Assembly (NCBI RefSeq): GCF_003544855.1
Contig: NZ_CP032101.1
Coordinates: 1,302,001 to 1,366,000, forward strand
DNA: 64,000 bases
Origin: Malaciobacter marinus
GTDB taxonomy: Bacteria; Campylobacterota; Campylobacteria; Campylobacterales; Arcobacteraceae
Direction: 5' to 3'
Position numbers and translations under genes: made by a program. Shown here one piece after another: positions 1 to 8,615 of this stretch; positions within the stretch are counted from its first letter, which is position 1, and each line of letters begins with the position of its first letter. Under the pieces are notes generated by a model, which was given only the letters and a program-made list of their open reading frames with translations, was not told the origin of the DNA and did not search any database.

Positions 1-218
1 TGTTTCCACATTTTATATTTATATATAATTGCACATAAATTAAGTGTAATTAAAACTAAAATAGTTTCATACCATATGTGATTGTATATTAAAACTCTAG
101 CCGTAGAAGTTCCATAGTCATTTTCGATAAATGTTGCAACTGCTGCACCAATGGCAAGAATTGCAAATAGTATTAATGTAGTCTTAAAGGAGAATAAGAC
201 ATCTATAACTTTTTTCAA
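1..218 (-). CDS. Cytochrome c biogenesis protein, CcsBA/ResB type, N-terminal fragment (cut by window edge)
   Basis: Only the first 72 codons lie in the window. The start is taken as TTG at 218-216, because a ribosome-binding site (AAAGGA) lies about 7 bases upstream and no in-frame ATG is available. The peptide begins MKKVIDVLFSFKTT and has a first membrane helix (LILFAILAIGAAVATF), then a short segment with IENDYGTSTARVLIYN and a second hydrophobic segment. This arrangement is typical of the start of ResB/CcsB proteins and of the long fused CcsBA haem lyases of Campylobacterota, which move haem across the inner membrane and attach it to apocytochrome c. Whether the CcsA part is fused cannot be seen here. 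Confidence 0.7.
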   Translation of the reverse strand, partial: MKKVIDVLFSFKTTLILFAILAIGAAVATFIENDYGTSTARVLIYNHIWYETILVLITLNLCAIIYKYKMWK

Positions 219-387
219 AGCTAATCCTTTATTTTATAATATCCAAATATTATAGTTAAATTTATGTGAATTTTTTGTGTAGTAGTATATAAACACTAGC
301 AAATTCATAAGTTTGAAGTATAACAAAAATCAATTTTAGTTTTATTAAACAAATATTTATTAAAACAGTTTTTTAACAAATATTTAA

Positions 388-393
388 TATAAT
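388..393 (+). promoter_or_regulatory. -10 box TATAAT of cmoB, placed for a leaderless mRNA
   Basis: A perfect TATAAT ends 6 bases before the cmoB ATG at 400, so transcription should begin at or within a base or two of the start codon. No Shine-Dalgarno sequence fits in between. The same geometry occurs at recR and at the S4-domain gene in this window. Confidence 0.6.
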
Positions 394-399
394 CGCGTT

Positions 400-1314
400 A
401 TGAAATTAGAAGAGTTGAAAAAAGAAAGACAAAAATGTCTTGAATGGAAAAATGTAAAACCTTGGTATGAACAATTAAAACAGATTTATTCAATAAAAAA
501 AGATAATATAAATATTGAAAATAGTGACTGGTTTAGTGTTGGTAAAAAAGAAGATTTAACAAAGGAAGAGTTTGAACTAATTGAAAAAACAGCAAAAACT
601 TTAATCCCTTGGAGAAAAGGACCATTTAAAATTTTTGGTTTAGAAATTGATAGTGAATGGCAAAGTAATATTAAATATAACCTAATAAGACCACACTTTA
701 ATTTAAAAGATAAAGTTGTGGCTGATATTGGTTGTAACAACGGTTATTATATGTTTAGAATGCTTGAAGATAAACCAAAAAGACTAATAGGTTTTGACCC
801 AAGTGCACTAACTATGTTACAGTTTGATTTTATAAACCATTTTGCAAAAACTAATATTATTTATGAAAAACTAGGAGTTGAACATCTTGAGCTTTACAAT
901 CATAAATTCGATTTTATTTTTATGCTAGGAGTTTTATATCATAGAGCTGATCCTGTTGGGTGTTTAAAATCTTTAGCAAAAGGATTAAACAAAAATGGAG
1001 AAGTTTTAATTGATACTTTTATGATTGATGGAGAGCAAGAAGTTGCATTAACTCCCAATAAAAGATATTCAAAAATACCAAATATTTATTTTATACCAAC
1101 AATTTCAGCTTTAAAAAACTGGTTAAGTCGTGCAGGTTTTGAAAATATTGAAATATTAGCTGTTACTACGACTACAAAAGAAGAACAAAGAAAAACACAA
1201 TGGAGTTTTGATCAAAGTTTAGAAGATTTTTTAGATAAAGATGACAAAAACAAAACTGTAGAAGGTTATCCTGCACCTAAAAGAGTATATGTTAAAGCTA
1301 GAAAGAAGAATTAA
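400..1314 (+). CDS. cmoB: tRNA U34 carboxymethyltransferase CmoB
   Basis: 304 residues, a normal length for CmoB. The enzyme transfers a carboxymethyl group from carboxy-S-adenosylmethionine (made by CmoA) to 5-hydroxyuridine at the wobble position of tRNA, giving cmo5U. Visible motifs: WRKGPF near residue 72, the Rossmann nucleotide loop DIGCNNGYYMFRM near 109, LGVLYHRADP near 176, and the family-specific TTTTKEEQRKTQW near 257. The gene is monocistronic. Its 3' end overlaps the convergent GGDEF gene by 4 bases. A TATAAT box lies 6 bases before the start codon, so the mRNA is probably leaderless. No cmoA is present in the window. Confidence 0.93.
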   Translation: MKLEELKKERQKCLEWKNVKPWYEQLKQIYSIKKDNINIENSDWFSVGKKEDLTKEEFELIEKTAKTLIPWRKGPFKIFGLEIDSEWQSNIKYNLIRPHFNLKDKVVADIGCNNGYYMFRMLEDKPKRLIGFDPSALTMLQFDFINHFAKTNIIYEKLGVEHLELYNHKFDFIFMLGVLYHRADPVGCLKSLAKGLNKNGEVLIDTFMIDGEQEVALTPNKRYSKIPNIYFIPTISALKNWLSRAGFENIEILAVTTTTKEEQRKTQWSFDQSLEDFLDKDDKNKTVEGYPAPKRVYVKARKKN

Positions 1315-2285
1315 AAAAGATCTATAGTATCTTCTTCTTTCATATCATTGAAATTAAAAACCTGACTTCTACCTTTGTTTTTTGCTTCATATAGTGCAAT
1401 ATCTGCATTTTTTATGGTTGTATCAATTGATTTTTCATCACTGTATGTATAAACATCATATCCAATACAAGCCGTCTTTTTTAATACTTGCTCAGGAATT
1501 AATGAAACTTTAATCTCAACTTTTGAAAAGTCTTCAATTATTTTATTTGCAATATTAATAATATCATGTTCGTTTGAAGAACTTAAAACAGAGATTAAAA
1601 ACTCATCTCCTGTAAGTCTTGCTACCATATCAAACTCTGAAATATTTGCATGAATAACTTTTGCAAGTTCAACTAAAACTCTATCTCCAATATCATAATC
1701 AAACTCATCAATTACAGCCTTGAAGTGATCAATACCAACCATTAAAAAGTAAATTTGTTTATACTCTTTTCCTGATAATAAAATTTGTTTATTCAAGTTT
1801 TCTACTAAATAATGTCTATTAAAAACATTAGTTACTGAATCTAATGATTGTGATTCTATAAAGTTCTTTTTAATTATACCATTTTGAATAATTGGTGAAA
1901 TTTGGAAAAAAGCTGATTCAATAATATTGTAATTTTTATTTATTAAGTCAAAATGTGCCTTAGAAGTAGCACAAAATGATACAATTGCATTTAAGTTTGT
2001 ATGGGTATTTATAATAAAAAAGAATGATAAACTATCATCTAAGAAAAATTGATCTCCATGTATTAAAATATCTTCTCTATTGTTTTTTTCAATATCAAAT
2101 AAAGCAATACTTACATTATCTATTTTAAAAGTTACATTTAACCAATTGAAAATATCTCCTGACATTTGTTTTATATCTGAAGCAAATTGTAATTGGTCAT
2201 ACAGAGTAAATATGTCTTCTAAAGCCTTATAGTCACTTTCATTAGTGCCAGCTGATTTTATTAAATTTAATATATTGTGTCTCAA
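1311..2285 (-). CDS. GGDEF-domain protein with degenerate TGDEF signature
   Basis: 324 residues. The N-terminal half (about 1-155) has no recognisable motif but is predicted globular, probably a sensory domain of GAF size. The C-terminal half (about 160-310) is a GGDEF domain: core FKAVIDEFDYDIGDRVLVELA and signature RLTGDEF near residue 225. The first Gly of GGDEF is replaced by Thr, so diguanylate cyclase activity is uncertain and a binding or regulatory role is possible. The start is TTG at 2285, chosen because AGGA lies 7 bases upstream; the upstream GGDEF gene's stop codon runs into this ribosome-binding site. It is co-directional with and clearly paralogous to that gene, and both proteins end in IDLF. 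It probably forms an operon with it and the metallo-hydrolase gene. Confidence 0.85.
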   Translation of the reverse strand: MRHNILNLIKSAGTNESDYKALEDIFTLYDQLQFASDIKQMSGDIFNWLNVTFKIDNVSIALFDIEKNNREDILIHGDQFFLDDSLSFFFIINTHTNLNAIVSFCATSKAHFDLINKNYNIIESAFFQISPIIQNGIIKKNFIESQSLDSVTNVFNRHYLVENLNKQILLSGKEYKQIYFLMVGIDHFKAVIDEFDYDIGDRVLVELAKVIHANISEFDMVARLTGDEFLISVLSSSNEHDIINIANKIIEDFSKVEIKVSLIPEQVLKKTACIGYDVYTYSDEKSIDTTIKNADIALYEAKNKGRSQVFNFNDMKEEDTIDLF

Positions 2286-2294
2286 ATTAATATC

Positions 2295-3257
2295 CTAAAA
2301 TAGATCTATTGTATGCATTTGACTATCATTATAGACAAAAAACTCATTTCTTCCTTTATTTTTTGCTTCATATAAAGCATTATCAGAGCTATTTAATATC
2401 TCTTCAATTGTTTTTGCGTTATCAGGAAATAAAGAAATACCAATGCAAATTGTCTTTAATAAAGTTTGACCTGTTTTCTCATTTACTAAAATCTCCTTTT
2501 TACTAAAAGATTCAATTATTTTTTTTGCAATCATTATTGCATTTTCTTGACTTCTTACGTTTTGTAATACTACTAAAAACTCATCTCCATCAATTCTTGC
2601 TACAATATCAGAACTTCTTACTGTATCTTTTAGTAACTCTGCTAAAGTTATTAATACATTATCTCCAATATTATAATCAAATTCATCAATCACAGCTTTA
2701 AATTTATCAATACCAATCTTTAAAAAACCAATCTTTTTATTTTCTCTTTTTGAAAGAGAAATTACCATTTCTAAGTAGTTTTCTAAATACTTTCTATTAT
2801 AAAGTCCAGTAATTTGATCCTTTAGTGAAAGCTCTTTTATGCACTCTTCTAAATACTTATTATAAAGAGTTTGAGAGATAATGTCAAATGTAGTAACTAA
2901 AGCGTCATTATTTATCTCTAAATTATGATAGTGTTGTTCGTCATTACAATATATTTCATAAGTTATTATTACATTTTGACTTAAATTAATTAAATATGTA
3001 AGCTTAAAGTCTGGATTAAAAGTACCATTTTTTGTTTCAAAAATAATTTCATTATAATTATTAATAGAATCTTTAAATAAAATTTTTAAATTTTTCACAT
3101 TGTGGCTATTGCTTAGTGATATAGCAAGATATCTTAATGAGTCGACAAAAAGTTTTACAATTTTTTTATCTTCATTAATTGTAAATTCAGCATGCTCAAT
3201 ATTTTTTTGTTGGTCTTCTAAAATTTGTCGGAATGAGTTTACCATTATATTACTCAT
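2295..3257 (-). CDS. GGDEF-domain protein (probable diguanylate cyclase), DGDEF signature
   Basis: 320 residues. No membrane segment is seen. Residues about 1-150 are an unrecognised N-terminal domain; about 155-310 are a GGDEF domain with FKAVIDEFDYNIGDNVL and signature ARIDGDEFLVVL near 222. DGDEF differs from GGDEF only at the first residue, a change also seen in some active cyclases, so c-di-GMP synthesis is possible but not certain. It is a tandem paralogue of the downstream gene, sharing the domain plan and the C-terminal IDLF. The 9-base gap between them and the 10-base gap to the upstream hydrolase gene suggest one transcript of three genes. Confidence 0.87.
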   Translation of the reverse strand: MSNIMVNSFRQILEDQQKNIEHAEFTINEDKKIVKLFVDSLRYLAISLSNSHNVKNLKILFKDSINNYNEIIFETKNGTFNPDFKLTYLINLSQNVIITYEIYCNDEQHYHNLEINNDALVTTFDIISQTLYNKYLEECIKELSLKDQITGLYNRKYLENYLEMVISLSKRENKKIGFLKIGIDKFKAVIDEFDYNIGDNVLITLAELLKDTVRSSDIVARIDGDEFLVVLQNVRSQENAIMIAKKIIESFSKKEILVNEKTGQTLLKTICIGISLFPDNAKTIEEILNSSDNALYEAKNKGRNEFFVYNDSQMHTIDLF

Positions 3258-3267
3258 AAATACCCTT

Positions 3268-3861
3268 TTATAGATAATTTAACCACGTTTTTAACGAATC
3301 TTTTTCTTGAAATAATGTTGTTTTTGGTCCATGTCCTGGATGAATTCTAATATTTCTATCCCATTCTAAAATTTTATTTATACTTTTTTTCATATCTTGT
3401 GGACTTGAAAAAGGAAAGTCACATCTTCCAATTGTGTTATTGAAAATAAAATCTCCTGAAAAAAGGTTATCTTCAATTTCAATTGCTGAACATCCAGGTG
3501 TATGACCTGGGAAATGATGAAATTTAACTTTTATTCCTTCAAATTCAAACTCTTGATCAGGTTCTACTAAAACATCTGCACATGAGGGAGTCATCCCTAA
3601 AGCATATGGATCTTTTTCTAACATAAAATTATCATCTTTAGGACAATAAATTTTTATATTTAAATCATCACTTAACTCTTTATTTGACCAAACATGATCA
3701 AAATGACCATGAGTATTTAAAATAGCAATTGGGTTTTTTACATGATATTTTACCCATGCTGTTGCATTAACTCCTGGATCAATGATTAATTCTTTGTTAT
3801 CAATTATAATAATATAACAGTTAGTCTGATAATCACCCATTGGTTGTTTAAGTATTTCCAT
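3268..3861 (-). CDS. Metallo-beta-lactamase-fold hydrolase (glyoxalase II-like)
   Basis: 197 residues, a single-domain metallo-beta-lactamase fold. The binuclear metal signature is THGHFDHVWS (HxHxDH) near residue 70, with PGHTPGC near 135 and SGDFIFNN near 155 providing further ligands, and a final HPGHGPKT near 178. Short proteins of this type are often annotated as hydroxyacylglutathione hydrolases. They hydrolyse thioesters such as lactoylglutathione, but substrate cannot be read from the sequence and the C-terminal glutathione-binding domain of true GloB is absent. It is first in a probable operon with two GGDEF genes. Confidence 0.85.
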   Translation of the reverse strand: MEILKQPMGDYQTNCYIIIIDNKELIIDPGVNATAWVKYHVKNPIAILNTHGHFDHVWSNKELSDDLNIKIYCPKDDNFMLEKDPYALGMTPSCADVLVEPDQEFEFEGIKVKFHHFPGHTPGCSAIEIEDNLFSGDFIFNNTIGRCDFPFSSPQDMKKSINKILEWDRNIRIHPGHGPKTTLFQEKDSLKTWLNYL

Positions 3862-3937
3862 TATTTTAAACCTTACTTAGATAGAATTCATTAATTTTTT
3901 ATAATATATATACATTATAGCAATACAGAGGTAAAAA

Positions 3938-4756
3938 ATGGATTATTTTAAAAGCTTAGAAGAGGTATTCGTTGAAAAAAAACCAAATAAAAAATTTGAA
4001 TTATTCCAAAAGTTTTATGAAAGTTTTAAAGTGTCACAATTTTCTTTTAAAAATGATAATGAAGCTTGCGAGATAATTAAGCCTTCTTATGAGAATTTTT
4101 TGAAAATTGTTCCTGCAAAAGATATAAAAATAAGAAAATATTTTGATACAAAAGAAGGAAAAATATCACTTCTTCATACTATTGCACATATAGAGTATAG
4201 TGCAATAGATTTAGCATTAGATGCAGCTTTAAGATTTGAGAATTTACCAAGAGAATATTATGAAGATTGGTTAGAAGTTGCAGAAGATGAGATAAGACAC
4301 TTTAAAATGATTGAGAGTCTTTTACATGAACTAGATGCAAAGTATGGTGATTTAGAAGTTCATACAAATCTTTTTGAAGCAATGAAAATTACTCAAACTT
4401 TATTAAGTAGAATGGCTGTTGTTCCAAGATACTTAGAAGCAAATGGCTTAGAACAAAATCCAAAAATAATGGAAAAATTAAAATCAAATCCTGATGAATT
4501 TAATAAAAAAATACTCTTAGCTTTAGACACTATTTTAAATGAAGAGATTGATCATGTAACCAAGGGTGATAAGTGGTTTAAATATGAATGTAAAAGATTG
4601 AATTTAGCCCCAGAAAAAACTTATTTTAAAATTTTAGAAGAAGTATACCCTGGAAGTACAAGTAAAAAATATATTATTAATTTTGAAGCAAGAAAACAAG
4701 CAGGTTTCTCATGTGAAGAGTTAAAGTTTTTATCAAAAAAAAGTGATTGTAAATGA
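3938..4756 (+). CDS. Ferritin-like DUF455 family protein
   Basis: 272 residues. A helical protein with the ferritin-like di-metal signature of the DUF455 family: HIEYSAIDLALDAALRF near 85, EVAEDEIRHFKM near 115 and NEEIDHVTKGDKWF near 205, i.e. repeated E/H helices of the ExxH type. DUF455 proteins are predicted di-iron oxygenases or oxidases related to the tRNA-modifying MiaE group; a substrate is not established. Its ATG is preceded by AGAGG. It converges on trpB with a hairpin between the two stop codons. Confidence 0.8.
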   Translation: MDYFKSLEEVFVEKKPNKKFELFQKFYESFKVSQFSFKNDNEACEIIKPSYENFLKIVPAKDIKIRKYFDTKEGKISLLHTIAHIEYSAIDLALDAALRFENLPREYYEDWLEVAEDEIRHFKMIESLLHELDAKYGDLEVHTNLFEAMKITQTLLSRMAVVPRYLEANGLEQNPKIMEKLKSNPDEFNKKILLALDTILNEEIDHVTKGDKWFKYECKRLNLAPEKTYFKILEEVYPGSTSKKYIINFEARKQAGFSCEELKFLSKKSDCK

Positions 4757-4788
4757 TAAGTTTTAAAAGAAAATTCTTTTAAAACTTA
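4757..4788. terminator. Hairpin between convergent DUF455 and trpB genes
   Basis: A perfect 13-bp inverted repeat (TAAGTTTTAAAAG and its complement) with a 6-base loop begins right after the DUF455 stop codon and includes the trpB stop codon and its last codons. The A/T-rich arms give a T-run in both directions, so it can serve both genes. Confidence 0.65.
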
Positions 4789-5996
4789 CTATTTGGAATA
4801 GGGTGGTTTTTTATAACAAAATCTATATCCTTATCCCCTCTACCACTTAAATTTATAAGTATTGTTTCATCTTTTGCTAAAGTTTTAGCTAGTTTCATTG
4901 CAAAACCAACTGCATGAGCTGATTCAAGCGCAGGAATGATACCTTCTAATTGAGATAATTTATAAAATGCATCAACTGCTTCTTTATCATCACATAAACC
5001 TACTTTTGTTCTACCTTGTGTTTTTAAAAAAGCGTGTTCAGGGCCAACTGATGGATAATCAATACCACTTCCTATTGAATAAACTGGTGCAGGTTCACCC
5101 ATTTTATCTTTTAACATAATTGAGTTAAATCCATGCATTATACCTTCTTCCCCATAAGTTAATGAAGCAGAGTGTTCACCAATTACATTGCCTTTTCCCA
5201 TAGGCTCTACTCCATATAACTCTACATTATCTTCATCAATAAATCCTGAAAAAATTCCCATTGCATTACTTCCTCCACCAACACATGCTACAACATTATT
5301 AGGTAGATTAGTCTCATGTTCTAAAAACTGCTCTTTTGCTTCAAGTCCAATAATACTTTGAAAATCTCTTACCATCATAGGAAAAGGATGTGGCCCTACG
5401 ACAGAGCCAATACAATAAATTGAATTATCTGTATCATTTAAATATGCTTCAAATGCTGAATCAACTGCTTCTTTTAAAGTTTTTAATCCATGTGTTGCAG
5501 GGATAATATTTGCACCTAAAATTTTCATTCTAACGACATTTGGATACTCTTTTTCTATATCAACTTCACCCATATGTATTTCACACTCTAAGCCAAAATA
5601 AGCAGCTGCAGTAGCTAATGCAACACCATGTTGTCCCGCTCCTGTTTCAGCAATAACCTTTTTTTTACCTAAATGTTTTGCTAAAATAACTTCTGCCATG
5701 CAGTGGTTTAATTTATGGGCTCCTGTATGATTTAAATCTTCCCTTTTTAAATATATTTTTGCTCCATTACAATAATTAGTTAAATTTTTTGCAAAGCTTA
5801 TAGGAGTAGGTCTTCCTTGATAATGTTTTCTTACATATTTTAAATCTTCAATAAATTTATCTGAATTTTTTATCTCTTCATAGGCTTTTATAATCTCTAA
5901 AAAAGGTTTTTCAAGTTGTGGAGGTATAAACGAACCTCCAAATTTTCCAAAATATCCATTTTCATCTGGATATGATTTTAAATACGGTTTTTGCAT
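4779..5996 (-). CDS. trpB: Tryptophan synthase beta chain (stand-alone, divergent TrpB)
   Basis: 405 residues, a normal TrpB length. TrpB condenses indole with serine using pyridoxal phosphate. Key motifs: [15 protein letters not shown] near residue 88 with the PLP lysine, AETGAGQHG near 115 with the catalytic Glu, [10 protein letters not shown] for phosphate binding near 235, and NLSGRGDKD near 385. The region after the PLP lysine reads [10 protein letters not shown], where typical TrpB has a glutamine and small residues (HKxNxxxGQ), and [13 protein letters not shown] replaces the usual MGxxDxxRQxxNV. No trpA, trpC or trpF is adjacent; the only other trp gene in the window is trpD at 29.9 kb. 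It could be the main TrpB or a second, indole-salvage copy. Confidence 0.85.
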   Translation of the reverse strand: MQKPYLKSYPDENGYFGKFGGSFIPPQLEKPFLEIIKAYEEIKNSDKFIEDLKYVRKHYQGRPTPISFAKNLTNYCNGAKIYLKREDLNHTGAHKLNHCMAEVILAKHLGKKKVIAETGAGQHGVALATAAAYFGLECEIHMGEVDIEKEYPNVVRMKILGANIIPATHGLKTLKEAVDSAFEAYLNDTDNSIYCIGSVVGPHPFPMMVRDFQSIIGLEAKEQFLEHETNLPNNVVACVGGGSNAMGIFSGFIDEDNVELYGVEPMGKGNVIGEHSASLTYGEEGIMHGFNSIMLKDKMGEPAPVYSIGSGIDYPSVGPEHAFLKTQGRTKVGLCDDKEAVDAFYKLSQLEGIIPALESAHAVGFAMKLAKTLAKDETILINLSGRGDKDIDFVIKNHPIPNSKF

Positions 5997-6149
5997 ATAT
6001 GTTTTCCTTTTGAATAAATAGCATTTTTAAAAGTATTATATTTAAAAATTTGTTATAAGCTAGTTATAGGACTTGTCTTTATAAAATATGATGATTTTTT
6101 AAAGTAAAACTAAATAAAATAATTCTATAGTTTTTTAAAAAGATGAAAA

Positions 6150-6671
6150 ATGAATAAAAAAATAGTTTTAGTAGTTGGTGCTAGCGGAGTTGGTAAAGAT
6201 ACTTTATTAAATGAATTGAAAAAAATATTAGATGCAAACTTTATAAAAAGGTATATAACAAGAATACCAGATATTAATGAAACAAACTATTATCTTTCAA
6301 AAGAAGCTTTTATTATATTAAAACAAAACTCTTTTTTTATATCATCTTGGAGTGCTCATGGAAATTTCTATGGAATTTCTAAAAACTGTATTAAAGATGA
6401 TAGTATTAATATAATTTCTATTTCAAGAGCAGTAATTCAAGAATTTGAAAAAGAGTTTGAAAATGTTTTTACTATAAATATAGTTTTAGATAAAGATACT
6501 TTAAAGAAAAGATTAATTAAAAGAAATAGAGAAACATTAACACAAATAGAAAATAGATTAAATAGAACTTATACTAAAATAGAAGCTAAAAATTTATTGG
6601 AATTTTGTAATGATAAGAGTATAAATGAATCAGCAAAAAAGTTAAAAGAGTTAATAATAAGTTTAAAGTAA
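6150..6671 (+). CDS. phnN: PhnN-like ribose 1,5-bisphosphate phosphokinase
   Basis: 173 residues, P-loop kinase of the guanylate-kinase type. Motifs: GASGVGKDTLL (Walker A) at residues 10-20, KRYITR near 38, and the SWSAHGNFYG segment near 68, which matches the SWHANGLYYG segment of PhnN and separates it from guanylate kinases. PhnN phosphorylates ribose 1,5-bisphosphate to PRPP in phosphonate breakdown. No phosphonate lyase genes are nearby, so the role may be a general PRPP side route or nucleotide salvage. A short hairpin (AGTTAG, 3-base loop) just after the stop is too weak to call a terminator. The gene is single, between trpB and the convergent dnaJ. Confidence 0.72.
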   Translation: MNKKIVLVVGASGVGKDTLLNELKKILDANFIKRYITRIPDINETNYYLSKEAFIILKQNSFFISSWSAHGNFYGISKNCIKDDSINIISISRAVIQEFEKEFENVFTINIVLDKDTLKKRLIKRNRETLTQIENRLNRTYTKIEAKNLLEFCNDKSINESAKKLKELIISLK

Positions 6672-6701
6672 TAAAGCAAGGGAGTTAGTCCCTAACTTTA
6701 A

Positions 6702-7829
6702 TTAAAACCATTTTTTAACTTTATCAAACATACTTTCAAAGCTTGATTCATGTGGTTTACTCTCTATTCCAAAACTCTCTTGAAGTTTAGTTAATAGTTC
6801 TTTTTGTTCTGCATTTAATGATTTTGGGTAAGTTATTTTAATTTGAACAATTAAATCACCTTTTCCATATCCTTGTACAGACTTTACACCTTCACCTCTA
6901 AATTTAAATTGTTCTTTATCTTTAGTTCCAGCAGGAATCTCTAAGTCAACTTCACCTCTTAAACTAGGTATTTTAATATTCCCACCAAGGGCAACTTGAG
7001 TAAAGAATAATGGAACTTCAATATAAATATCATCTCCATTTCTAATAAAATGAGAATCCTCTTTTACAGAAATTTGAATATATAAATCACCTCTTGTTCC
7101 ATCAGGTGCAATATTCCCTCTGTTTGAAACTCTAATTCTATTTCCATCATTAATACCCTCAGGGATACTTACTTCAAAACTATCTTCTTTTTCATGATAT
7201 CCTGTACCACTACATTTTTTACAGTTTTGAGCTTTTGATTCTCCTGTTCCTTGACAATGCGGACAAGTTTGTGCAAAAGTCATAAATCCTTGTCTTATGT
7301 GTACTTGGCCTTGACCTTGACAAGTAGAACAAGTAGATAATTTTCCATCTTTTGCTCCTGTCCCTTTACAAGTATCGCAAGCATCTTTGTATTTATAAGT
7401 TACATCTTTTGTTACACCAAAGATAGCTTCATTGAATTCAACTTCAACTTCAATACCAATATCCAAATTGTAATTGTATGATTTTCTTTGTCTTCTTCCA
7501 CCACCAAAATCAGCTCCACCAAATGCAGAGCCAAACATCTCTTCAAAAATTGAACTTAAGTCATCAAATCCTGCACTTGAGAATCCTCCACCTTGGCCAT
7601 GTCCTTCAAGGCCAGCTTTACCATATCTATCATAAATAGCTCTTTTTTCATCATCACTTAAAACTTGATAAGCTTCATTAGCAGCTTTAAATCTATCTTC
7701 TGCTTCTGAGTCATCAGGGTTTTTGTCAGGGTGATACTTCATCGCCATTTTTCTGTAGGCTTTTTTTATTGTACTTTTATCAGCATTTTTGCTAATTTCT
7801 AATACTTCATAATAATCTAATTCAGTCAA
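6702..7829 (-). CDS. dnaJ: Chaperone protein DnaJ
   Basis: 375 residues, full-length type I DnaJ, the Hsp40 partner that delivers substrates to DnaK and stimulates its ATPase. Order of domains: J-domain (residues 1-70) with KYHPDKNPD around the HPD motif; Gly/Phe-rich linker (about 75-110); zinc domain with four CxxCxGxG repeats ([32 protein letters not shown]) between about 150 and 210; then the beta-sandwich client-binding domain. It is divergent from recR with 71 bases between the start codons. In C. jejuni, as I recall, dnaJ and recR flank the racRS two-component genes; here they are direct neighbours. No CIRCE-like inverted repeat was seen upstream. Confidence 0.95.
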   Translation of the reverse strand: MTELDYYEVLEISKNADKSTIKKAYRKMAMKYHPDKNPDDSEAEDRFKAANEAYQVLSDDEKRAIYDRYGKAGLEGHGQGGGFSSAGFDDLSSIFEEMFGSAFGGADFGGGRRQRKSYNYNLDIGIEVEVEFNEAIFGVTKDVTYKYKDACDTCKGTGAKDGKLSTCSTCQGQGQVHIRQGFMTFAQTCPHCQGTGESKAQNCKKCSGTGYHEKEDSFEVSIPEGINDGNRIRVSNRGNIAPDGTRGDLYIQISVKEDSHFIRNGDDIYIEVPLFFTQVALGGNIKIPSLRGEVDLEIPAGTKDKEQFKFRGEGVKSVQGYGKGDLIVQIKITYPKSLNAEQKELLTKLQESFGIESKPHESSFESMFDKVKKWF

Positions 7830-7887
7830 TATTAGTACTCCTAACTTAATTTTACGCGATTTTAACTAAATTATGATAAATCTTTGA

Positions 7888-7893
7888 TATAAT
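7888..7893 (+). promoter_or_regulatory. -10 box TATAAT of recR, placed for a leaderless mRNA
   Basis: TATAAT ends 7 bases before the recR ATG at 7901, with CCGCCTT between. Transcription from it would begin at about the start codon, leaving no room for a ribosome-binding site. From memory, recR is one of the genes reported leaderless in the Helicobacter pylori primary transcriptome. Confidence 0.6.
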
Positions 7894-7900
7894 CCGCCTT

Positions 7901-8473
7901 ATGAAAAAAGGATTAGAAAAATTTTATGAATTAGTTGAGGCTTTTGAGTCTCTTCCTACTATTGGAAAAAAATCAGCTTTAAGATTAGCTTATCATATAG
8001 TAATGAATGATAACTATTGTGGTATAAAATTAGCTCATAGCATTGAAAATGCTATAAAGAATATAACTAAATGTACAAGATGTGGTTCTATGAGTGAACA
8101 TGAAATTTGTGAGTTTTGTTTAGATGATAGTAGAAATGAAAAAATTCTTTGTATAGTTCAAAGTGCAAAAGATATTTTTATAATCGAAGAGTCTAAAAAA
8201 TTTGATGGATTATATTTTGTAATTGAAGATTTAGATGAACAAAGTATTGATAAATTAATAGATTTAGTAAGAGAAAATAGAGTAAGTGATATACTTTTTG
8301 CTATTACTCCATCACTTGCAAATGATGCTTTTATACTATTTATTGAAGATAAATTAAAAAATTTCGATATTAATTTTATGAAAATCGCACAAGGTGTACC
8401 AACAGGTGTTAGTTTAGAAAATGTTGATTTAATTTCTCTTTCAAAAGCAATTGAGAGTAAAGTTGTTATTTAA
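7901..8473 (+). CDS. recR: Recombination mediator protein RecR
   Basis: 190 residues, normal for RecR, which acts with RecO (and RecF where present) to load RecA on gapped DNA. N-terminal helix-hairpin-helix FESLPTIGKKSALRLAYHI (about 14-32), zinc finger with CTRCGSMSEHEICEFC (about 57-72), then a Toprim domain with VQSAKDIFIIEE and the family C-terminal segment RVSDILFAITP and AQGVPTGVSLENVD. Possibly leaderless. No co-directional gene follows; the next gene converges on it. Confidence 0.94.
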   Translation: MKKGLEKFYELVEAFESLPTIGKKSALRLAYHIVMNDNYCGIKLAHSIENAIKNITKCTRCGSMSEHEICEFCLDDSRNEKILCIVQSAKDIFIIEESKKFDGLYFVIEDLDEQSIDKLIDLVRENRVSDILFAITPSLANDAFILFIEDKLKNFDINFMKIAQGVPTGVSLENVDLISLSKAIESKVVI

Positions 8474-8577
8474 ACTAGATTATTTATTGGGAATATATAA
8501 CTCTTTATTATAAAATAGTTCACTCTATCTTTTATAATATAAAACTATATGCTCATAAGTGTAAAACATTGTTAAAA

Positions 8578-8610
8578 AAATAGTAGAATAGTTATACTAC
8601 TCTACTATTT
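8578..8610 (-). terminator. Intrinsic terminator of the Old Yellow Enzyme operon
   Basis: Ten-base inverted arms (AAATAGTAGA / TCTACTATTT) with a 13-base loop lie 5 bases beyond the stop of the minus-strand gene. On the minus strand the hairpin is followed by a run of Ts. Confidence 0.6.
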
Positions 8611-8615
8611 AATAA

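Noticed and set aside
6681-6699. Terminator between phnN and dnaJ
   Set aside because: The stem is only about 6 bp with a 3-base loop and no T-run.
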